Positions 35,249 to 41,881 of a DNA stretch of 41,881 nt are shown one piece after another. A model generated the notes under the pieces. The model had not been told where the DNA came from. It made no database searches and worked only from the letters and a program-made list of their open reading frames with translations. The stretch is from NCBI GenBank assembly GCA_023392635.1, contig JAEVYS010000002.1, positions 1 through 41,881 on the forward strand, read 5' to 3'. Numbering within the stretch: the first letter of the stretch is position 1; every line of letters begins with the position of its first letter. A program made the translations under genes and the position numbers. Source of the DNA: Actinomycetes bacterium. GTDB lineage: Bacteria; Actinomycetota; Actinomycetes; Propionibacteriales; Propionibacteriaceae.

Positions 35249-35986
35249 TCAGAGCGTGCAGTCGAAGTAGGGAAGCTCGGAGGCGGCGCTCTGGTCGACC
35301 AGCCACAGCGTCCGTTCACGCCCGGCGACCCGGGCCGCCGGCAGGCTGGTGTCACCGGCCAGTGAGCGGACCAGGGCGTTCGACTTCTCCGTGCCGCTGA
35401 CCAGGAACCACACCTCGTCGGACTCGTTGATCGTCGGGATCGTCAGGCTGATCCGCTCCGGCGGTGCCTTCGGTGCGTCGCTGACGCCGATCACGGCCTG
35501 CGTGGTGGGGTCGCCGGAAGGATGGTTGGGGAAGATCGAAGCGACATGGCCGTCCGGTCCCAGGCCGAGCAGGCACACGTCGAACCGGGTGTCGCCCAGC
35601 TCCTTGGCGTAGGTCGCGGCGGACGCGGCGGCATCGATGACGCCGTCGGCACTCGGCATCGGGTGCGTGCGCGAGGGGTCGAGCGGGAAGTGCCGCGCGA
35701 GCAGCGCGAGCGTCGGGCCGGCATTGCGCTCGGGGTCGTCGGTCGGGACGAACCGCTCGTCGCCCCACCACAGTTCCAGCCGGGCCGGGTCGAGTGCCGA
35801 GCCCGCCACCAGCTCACCGAGGCGGGCGTACAGCGCCATGGCGATCCGGCCACCGGTCAGCGCGAGCTGGGCGACCCGTCCGTCGGCCTGCAGCTCGATC
35901 AGGGTGGCGAGCAGCCGGGCTGCGCCCAGGTCCGCCAGTTCGTCGGCGTCGGTATGGCGGACGACCTGCGGCGGCGCGCCCCTCAT
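35249..35986 (-). CDS. pgl: 6-phosphogluconolactonase
   Basis: 245 residues of the DevB/SOL family, hydrolysing 6-phosphogluconolactone to 6-phosphogluconate. Motifs: ALTGGRIAMALYARL (family usually ALSGGSTP), ELWWGDERFVPTDDPERNAG, and LLGLGPDGHVASIFPNHPS. The ATG overlaps the opcA stop (ATGA), so translation is coupled. Last gene of the zwf-opcA-pgl operon; convergent with rbpA with a 19-nt gap. Confidence 0.95.
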   Translation of the reverse strand: MRGAPPQVVRHTDADELADLGAARLLATLIELQADGRVAQLALTGGRIAMALYARLGELVAGSALDPARLELWWGDERFVPTDDPERNAGPTLALLARHFPLDPSRTHPMPSADGVIDAAASAATYAKELGDTRFDVCLLGLGPDGHVASIFPNHPSGDPTTQAVIGVSDAPKAPPERISLTIPTINESDEVWFLVSGTEKSNALVRSLAGDTSLPAARVAGRERTLWLVDQSAASELPYFDCTL

Positions 35987-36918
35987 TCGGACCTGCCCCG
36001 GCCGCGGGCAGCCGCACGATCGATCCTTCTCACGACGGAGGCCATGGCCTCAGCGTAGATGGGATCGTCGTCCAGTCGTCGCAGCTCCTCGGCGAGCAGC
36101 GTGTTGACGTCGCGCCGCGGCAGGGCGACCAGCCGGCTGGGCAACCCCGGCGCGCTGAACCGGGCCAGGTTGCCGTCGGTGCGCATCACCCGGATCTCGT
36201 CGGTGTCGGAGGAGAGGATCACGCCGGTGATCCCCACCCCCGGCTTGCCGCGGTCGAGGACGACGGGAACGTCCAGCCGGTGCGAAAGCCAGGCAGCGAG
36301 CAGGGTGCCGGCCGCGTTGGTCGGGGACGCGGAGACCGCCACGTGCGTGACGTCCATCGGGTAGGCGTCGAGTGCGGCGGCGAGCAGCCCGCGCCACCGG
36401 GTGAGCCGCGTCCAGGTCAGGTCGGTGTCGCCCTCGCAGTAGTTGCGCGCCCGCACCTCCAGCGCGGCGATCGGATCCGGGTCGCCCATCGCGTCGGTGA
36501 TGCGCCGGTCGGCCAGGCGGCCGATCGGGTCCATGCCGGGCGACTTCGGCGAACGCCCCGGCCACCAGCAGATCACGGGCAGATCGGGCAGCAGCAGTGG
36601 CAGGACGACGGACTCCCGGTGGTGCTGGAGGTTGCCGTGGAACTTGAGGGTGATGATCTCGCCGGGGGAGTCCTCGCCGGCCCGGACGGTGGCGTCGAGC
36701 CGGTCGGCCCGCGCCCGGCCGTTCGTGAGCAGCAGGATGCGGGAGGGATGCTCGCGCGCCGCCTCCACACAGGCCTCGAGGGCCTCGTCGAAGTCGCCGA
36801 GCTCTGCCAGGACGACCAGGGTGAACACCAGGCCGGACGCCGAGCCCAGGTGGTGGCGTGCCCGGGCGATGCCCTGCTGCACCTCTGCGGCGTTGCTGTT
36901 GGTGAGGTTGACGATCAT
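35983..36918 (-). CDS. opcA: Glucose-6-phosphate dehydrogenase assembly protein OpcA
   Basis: 311 residues. OpcA is an allosteric/assembly partner of Zwf known from cyanobacteria and actinobacteria. Family features: SRILLLTNGRAR, GEIITLKFHGNLQHHRESVVLPLLLPDLPVICWWPG in pieces around residues 85-120, and RARNYCEGDTDLTWTRLTRWRGLLAAALD in the middle. ATG 36918 has TAGGAGCG upstream and lies 8 nt after zwf; the stop overlaps pgl by four bases. An apparent upstream extension of the frame into zwf carries no family homology. Confidence 0.95.
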   Translation of the reverse strand: MIVNLTNSNAAEVQQGIARARHHLGSASGLVFTLVVLAELGDFDEALEACVEAAREHPSRILLLTNGRARADRLDATVRAGEDSPGEIITLKFHGNLQHHRESVVLPLLLPDLPVICWWPGRSPKSPGMDPIGRLADRRITDAMGDPDPIAALEVRARNYCEGDTDLTWTRLTRWRGLLAAALDAYPMDVTHVAVSASPTNAAGTLLAAWLSHRLDVPVVLDRGKPGVGITGVILSSDTDEIRVMRTDGNLARFSAPGLPSRLVALPRRDVNTLLAEELRRLDDDPIYAEAMASVVRRIDRAAARGRGRSE

Positions 36919-36926
36919 GTCCGCTC

Positions 36927-38444
<1,518 letters not shown>

Positions 38445-38451
38445 GAGTGCG

Positions 38452-38457
38452 ACTGTA
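38452..38457 (-). promoter_or_regulatory. Predicted -10 box of zwf, leaderless start
   Basis: TACAGT on the minus strand ends 7 nt before the zwf GTG. It drives the zwf-opcA-pgl operon. The same hexamer TACAGT serves as the -10 of the divergent ctaB gene. Confidence 0.6.
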
Positions 38458-38506
38458 CCCAGCGCGGTACTCCGGCCGGCAGGGGCATCGCAGGAGCTCG
38501 TTCCCG

Positions 38507-38525
38507 GTTGGTACAGTGCACCAAC
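38507..38525 (+). promoter_or_regulatory. ctaB promoter with operator-like inverted repeat
   Basis: GTTGGT (38507-38512) and ACCAAC (38520-38525) form a perfect 6-bp inverted repeat with a 7-nt spacer. It covers the predicted -10 TACAGT (38512-38517) and reaches the predicted transcription start near 38524. A protein bound here would block initiation. The leader continues to ATG 38556 with TGGGGA as ribosome-binding site. Confidence 0.5.
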
Positions 38526-38555
38526 GTTGACGTCGCGCGAAACCTGGGGAGTCGC

Positions 38556-39488
38556 ATGAAACCAGCCGAGGAGGGCGCGCCGCTGGCCGCTCTTGCACCC
38601 GGCGACTGGCGGGCTGTGGCCCTCGCCTACGTGGCGCTGGCCAAGCCCCGGATCATCGAGTTGCTGCTCGTCACCACGATCCCGGCGATGTTCCTCGCCG
38701 CCGGCGGCTTCCCGCCGTGGCAGCTCGTTCTCTGGACGCTCCTCGGCGGCACCGCGGCGGCCGCGAGTGCAAACGTGTTCAACTCGGTGCTGGACGCCGA
38801 CATCGACGCCCGGATGCGGCGCACGCGGCGCCGTCCGATGGCCCGTGACCTGGTCAGCCCCGCCAACGCGATCGTCTTCGGTGCCGTCCTCGGCGTGGCG
38901 TCGGTCCTCGTCCTCGGGTTCGGCGCCAACTGGCTGTCGGCGGGCCTGGCGGCACTGGCGAACCTGTACTACGTCTTCGTGTACACGATGGCGCTCAAGC
39001 GACGCACGTCACAGAACATCGTCTGGGGCGGTGTCGCCGGGTGCTTCCCGCCCCTCATCGGCTGGACCGCTGTCACCGGCTCGGTGGCCTGGGCCCCGCT
39101 GGTCCTGTTCGCCATCGTCTTCGCCTGGACGCCGCCCCACACCTGGGCGCTCGCGCTGCGCTACCGGGAGGACTACCTTCAGGCCCACGTCCCGATGCTG
39201 CCCGTCGTGGCGCCGCCGGTGAAGGTCGCCCGGCAGATCCTGGCCTACAGCGTCCTGACGGTCGCGGTCAGCCTGCTGCTGTGGCCGGTGGGCCCGACCG
39301 GCTGGCTGTACCCCGTGGTCGCCACGCTGGCCGGTCTGGCCATGCTCGCCGAGGCGGTCGCGCTGCTGCTGCGCGCCCGGCGTGGTCTGGTGGATGCCGC
39401 CCTCAAGCCGATGCGGCTGTTCCACCTCTCCAACAGCTACCTGGCGATCGTCTTCATCGCCGCGGCGGTCGACCCGCTTCTCTTCTGA
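38556..39488 (+). CDS. ctaB: Heme O synthase (protoheme IX farnesyltransferase)
   Basis: 310 residues, UbiA-superfamily prenyltransferase with about nine membrane helices that attaches a farnesyl group to heme B. The prenyl diphosphate-binding motif is NSVLDADIDARMRRTRRRPM (about 70-89), with second-half motifs FAWTPPHTWALALRYREDY split near residue 185-205. The ATG begins the conserved N-terminus, AYVALAKPRIIELLLVTTIP follows. Convergent with ctaA with a 35-nt overlap of coding ends, so the two heme A pathway genes are transcribed toward each other. Confidence 0.96.
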   Translation: MKPAEEGAPLAALAPGDWRAVALAYVALAKPRIIELLLVTTIPAMFLAAGGFPPWQLVLWTLLGGTAAAASANVFNSVLDADIDARMRRTRRRPMARDLVSPANAIVFGAVLGVASVLVLGFGANWLSAGLAALANLYYVFVYTMALKRRTSQNIVWGGVAGCFPPLIGWTAVTGSVAWAPLVLFAIVFAWTPPHTWALALRYREDYLQAHVPMLPVVAPPVKVARQILAYSVLTVAVSLLLWPVGPTGWLYPVVATLAGLAMLAEAVALLLRARRGLVDAALKPMRLFHLSNSYLAIVFIAAAVDPLLF

Positions 39489-40392
39489 GCAGTCCGGCTG
39501 CCTCCGCGCCCTCGTGGACGCCGGCGGCGGGGCTTCGGGCGGACCACCACAGGTGCGCGAGAGCCGCGGTGAAGAGGGTGGCGCCGAGGACATGAAGTGC
39601 GACCACGACCACCGGCAGTCCCAGGAAGTACTGGAGGTAGCCGATCGCCGCCTGCACGAGTTCGACGGCGAGCAGCACCCACACGGCCCGGCGAGCGGCT
39701 CCGCTGCCCGCCGTCACCACGACGAGGGCAATGGTGAGCGCGACCACGACCCAGACGCTCAGCGAGTGGACGCGCGCGACCGCGGCCAGCTCGAGGCCGT
39801 TCCTGGGCGCTTCGGCGTCACCGGCGTGCGGGCCGGCCCCGGTGACGACCATGCCCAGCAGGAGCGAGACCAGGCCCACGGCGAACGTGAACCGGGCCAG
39901 GACGCGGGCGAGCGGACGCAGCGGCAGTGGCGGCAGGTCCCCGGCGGTGTGGATCATCACCACGCACAACACGATCAGCGCGATCGAGACCACCAGGTGC
40001 AGGCCCACCCACCAGGGGTTGAGCCCCACGAGGACGGAGACCCCGCCGATGACCGCCTGGGCGGGGATGCCGAGCCCGGTGGCCAGGGCCAGCCGCCGGA
40101 GGTCCGGCCGTGGCCGCCCGGCGGCGTCCCTGGCCTTCCACGCGGCGACGAACGTCCCGACGGCGATCACGATCAGCACGAAGGTGAGCAGGCGGTTGCC
40201 GAACTCGATGGACGCGTTCACCGTCGGCACGGGCGGCACATACGAGCCGGGCTCGCACTGTGGCCAGGATGAACATCCCAGGCCGGAGCCGGTGAGCCGG
40301 ACCAGACCGCCGGTGACCACGATGCCCATGTTGCCGACCAGCGACGCGATGGCCCAGCGACGCAGCGCGGCGCGGGATCCTACGAGGTCCAT
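39454..40392 (-). CDS. ctaA: Heme A synthase
   Basis: 312 residues with eight predicted membrane helices, converting heme O to heme A for the aa3 cytochrome oxidase. The N-terminal half has GGLVRLTGSGLGCSSWPQC with the conserved cysteine pair in the first extracellular loop, the SIEFGNRLLTFVL helix and VGLHLVVS. The second half has RVHSLSVW and VALHVLGAT, matching heme-ligand histidine positions. ATG 40392 with AAAGGTG upstream overlaps the end of the ABC permease gene by 13 nt, so it is the third gene of that operon. Its own 3' end overlaps ctaB on the other strand. Confidence 0.94.
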   Translation of the reverse strand: MDLVGSRAALRRWAIASLVGNMGIVVTGGLVRLTGSGLGCSSWPQCEPGSYVPPVPTVNASIEFGNRLLTFVLIVIAVGTFVAAWKARDAAGRPRPDLRRLALATGLGIPAQAVIGGVSVLVGLNPWWVGLHLVVSIALIVLCVVMIHTAGDLPPLPLRPLARVLARFTFAVGLVSLLLGMVVTGAGPHAGDAEAPRNGLELAAVARVHSLSVWVVVALTIALVVVTAGSGAARRAVWVLLAVELVQAAIGYLQYFLGLPVVVVALHVLGATLFTAALAHLWWSARSPAAGVHEGAEAAGLLRREAGRPPRR

Positions 40393-41144
40393 CGGAACAC
40401 CTTTCTGGCGAGGCCGAGTGCCGCCGCCGCCCACACGGCCAGCACGAGGAGGGGGAGCGGGTCGATCCCGCCGGTGGCCCAGGTGCGCATCGTCTCGCCG
40501 AGCGCGGTGGTCGGGAGCAGCCGCAGCACCGGCTGTGCCCAGACCGGGAACGCCGCGAGCGGCACCAGCAGCCCGGCGGCTGCTCCCACCAGGTAGACCA
40601 GGTTGGCCAGCCCGAGGGTGAGCTCGGCGGACGCGCGTCCGGCCAGGCTGAGGGCCAGCCCGGCGAACGTGGCCAGCGCGAGCACGACCGCGACCGCGGT
40701 GATGAGGCCCTGCAGGGGTTCGGGGTGCGGCCTCCAGCCGAGGAGGAGGCCCGCGACCGTGAGCACGGCCGCCTGGCCGAGCGCCAGGGCCGCGATCATC
40801 GAGGCCTTGCCAAGCAGCAGGTCGGAGCGGCGCAGGGGGGTGGCGACGAGGCGCTCGAGCACGCCGTACCGGCGCTCGAAGGCGGTCGTGATCGCCGGCG
40901 ACGTGAAGCCGCTCGACCACAGCCCCAGCGCGATCACGGCCGCGACGAAGGGTTCCCGCGCGATGCCGAACCGTCCGCCGGCCACCGCCTGCCCGATGAT
41001 GAGCCCGAGCGGGATCACCAGGGCGAGCAGCAACTGCTCGCCGTTGCGCAGGACGAGCCGGGTCTCCATCGACGCGTGGGACAGGATCCGGCGGGGGCGC
41101 GGCGCGGCCGACGGGGACGGGCGCAGGTCCAGCGCGGCGCTCAT
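40380..41144 (-). CDS. ABC-2 type transporter permease
   Basis: 254 residues with about six membrane helices (from about residue 35), preceded by a proline-rich cytosolic tail. The segment FERRYGVLERLVATPLRRSDLLLGK (about 89-113) is the typical ABC-2 cytosolic coupling region. The start overlaps the ATPase stop by four bases (ATGA) and the stop overlaps ctaA by 13 nt. An ABC-2 pair next to ctaA occurs across actinobacteria (M. tuberculosis Rv1457c/Rv1458c); the substrate is unknown, and a link to heme or oxidase assembly is inference from context. Confidence 0.92.
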   Translation of the reverse strand: MSAALDLRPSPSAAPRPRRILSHASMETRLVLRNGEQLLLALVIPLGLIIGQAVAGGRFGIAREPFVAAVIALGLWSSGFTSPAITTAFERRYGVLERLVATPLRRSDLLLGKASMIAALALGQAAVLTVAGLLLGWRPHPEPLQGLITAVAVVLALATFAGLALSLAGRASAELTLGLANLVYLVGAAAGLLVPLAAFPVWAQPVLRLLPTTALGETMRTWATGGIDPLPLLVLAVWAAAALGLARKVFRWTS

Positions 41145-41848
41145 CGCCGGCCGCCCGGCGTGGTCAGGTCGAGGAACAGCTGCTCCAGGCTGCCGCCGGC
41201 GGTGAGTTCGGGGACGGTGCCGGTCGCGACCAGCCGTCCGGCGTTGATCAGGGCCACCCGGTCGGCGAGCTTCTCCGCCTCCTCCATCGCATGCGTCGTG
41301 AGCAGCACGCCCACGCCGGCCTGCCGGAGCGAGCGGATCAGCGTCCAGACCTCCCGGCGGGCGTGCGGGTCGAGCCCGGCGGTCGGTTCGTCGAGGAAGA
41401 CGAGGTGGGGGCGTCCGACGATCGCGCCGGCGAGGTTGACCAGCTGCTGCTGGCCGCCCGACAGGCGCCGATACGGGGTGTCGGCGAACGCGTCGATCCC
41501 CAGCGCGGGGATGAGCTCCGACGGGGGCAGGGGAGTGGCGTACAGGGACGCGAGGTAGTCCAGCAGCTCACGGGGCCGCACGCCGGACCACGCTCCCGTG
41601 GCCTGCGGCATCAGCCCGATCCGTCCGTTCGCCTCCGGGCTCCCGGCCGGGAAGCCGAGCACGTCCACGCGTCCGGAGTCCGGCGACAGCAGGCCGGTGC
41701 AGCAGCGGATCATGGTGGTCTTGCCCGCGCCGTTGGGCCCGAGCACAGCGGTCACGGCGCCGAGGTCGGCGGTCAGCGTCAGCCCGTCCAGCACCACCCA
41801 TCCCCCGAGGCTCAGCCGGAGGTCGGCGAGGGTCAGGGCGGCGGACAC
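41141..41848 (-). CDS. ABC transporter ATP-binding protein
   Basis: 235 residues. Walker A GPNGAGKTT (about 37-45), Q-loop LMPQATGAW, signature RLSGGQQQLVNLA, Walker B VFLDEPTAGLDPHARRE and switch histidine in LLTTHAMEEAEKLADR, all intact. The drug/polysaccharide exporter-type (ABC-2) subfamily fits the adjacent permease. GTG 41848 lies 6 nt after TAGACT on the minus strand with no ribosome-binding site, making this the leaderless first gene of the ATPase-permease-ctaA operon. Confidence 0.94.
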   Translation of the reverse strand: MSAALTLADLRLSLGGWVVLDGLTLTADLGAVTAVLGPNGAGKTTMIRCCTGLLSPDSGRVDVLGFPAGSPEANGRIGLMPQATGAWSGVRPRELLDYLASLYATPLPPSELIPALGIDAFADTPYRRLSGGQQQLVNLAGAIVGRPHLVFLDEPTAGLDPHARREVWTLIRSLRQAGVGVLLTTHAMEEAEKLADRVALINAGRLVATGTVPELTAGGSLEQLFLDLTTPGGRR

Positions 41849-41854
41849 CCGGCC

Positions 41855-41860
41855 AGTCTA
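41855..41860 (-). promoter_or_regulatory. Predicted -10 box of the ABC-ctaA operon, leaderless start
   Basis: TAGACT on the minus strand ends 6 nt before the GTG at 41848. The window ends 21 bases further, so the -35 region is only partly visible. Confidence 0.6.
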
Positions 41861-41881
41861 GGACCGGCGACAGCCCCGGAC

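Overview
The window is a gene-dense, very GC-rich, housekeeping chromosomal segment from an actinobacterium. Markers of that phylum are WhiA, RbpA, OpcA, an ANTAR response regulator of the PdtaR type, a RapZ P-loop of the GxGR type, and a maleylpyruvate-isomerase-fold (mycothiol-dependent type) protein. From memory, the gene order follows Mycobacterium tuberculosis blocks (lspA-rluD; pykA...pdtaR-polA-rpsA-coaE-uvrB-uvrA; uvrC-rapZ-yvcK-whiA-gap-pgk-tpiA-secG; pgl-opcA-zwf, ctaB, ctaA, ABC transporter), here compacted with few extra genes. The style and content suggest Propionibacteriales, but I cannot name a genus. I see no insertion sequence, prophage, CRISPR array or integrase.

Layout. 1-2015: upstream terminator, then a dksA-like/lspA/rluD-like operon. 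2045-3907: pyruvate kinase and a convergent conserved hypothetical. 3908-6730: a zinc alcohol dehydrogenase behind an AT-rich promoter pocket, convergent with a membrane LTA-synthase/OpgB-like phosphoglycerol transferase. 6797-8035: tRNA-Leu(CAA), pdtaR, hotdog thioesterase. 8086-13235: polA, a Mak_N_cap-like orphan, rpsA with a long leader and a very strong terminator. 13292-17009: two single-pass envelope proteins around coaE and a zinc-ribbon/degenerate PrsW membrane protein; this is the least explained part. 17013-24559: methyltransferase, uvrB, terC, MDMPI-fold protein, uvrA. 24565-26089: Tat-type Rieske lipoprotein and a hypothetical membrane protein. 26120-30997: uvrC, rapZ, yvcK, whiA. 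30982-34838: a 77-bp tandem duplication, then gap-pgk-tpiA, a 72-nt palindrome, secG. 34873-41860: rbpA; zwf-opcA-pgl; ctaB; and a three-gene operon ABC ATPase-permease-ctaA.

How the genes fit together. Glycolysis (gap, pgk, tpiA, pyk) and the oxidative pentose phosphate branch (zwf, opcA, pgl) are concentrated here. All three UvrABC proteins and DNA polymerase I cover nucleotide excision repair. ctaB and ctaA make heme O and heme A for the aa3 oxidase. rapZ-yvcK-whiA is the conserved envelope/division regulatory trio. lspA, secG and the envelope proteins serve the cell surface.

The most striking genome-scale signal is promoter architecture: ten genes have a TANNNT-like -10 hexamer (one is GATAAT) ending 6-8 nt before a GTG or ATG start, with no Shine-Dalgarno, which predicts leaderless mRNAs. 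The best candidates for something undescribed are the translationally coupled pair at 14728-17009 (a PrsW-fold protein that has lost its protease motifs and is capped by zinc ribbons at both ends, plus a repeat-rich single-pass surface protein), the duplicated hairpin unit across the whiA stop codon, the large palindrome after tpiA, and an operator-like inverted repeat over the ctaB -10 box.
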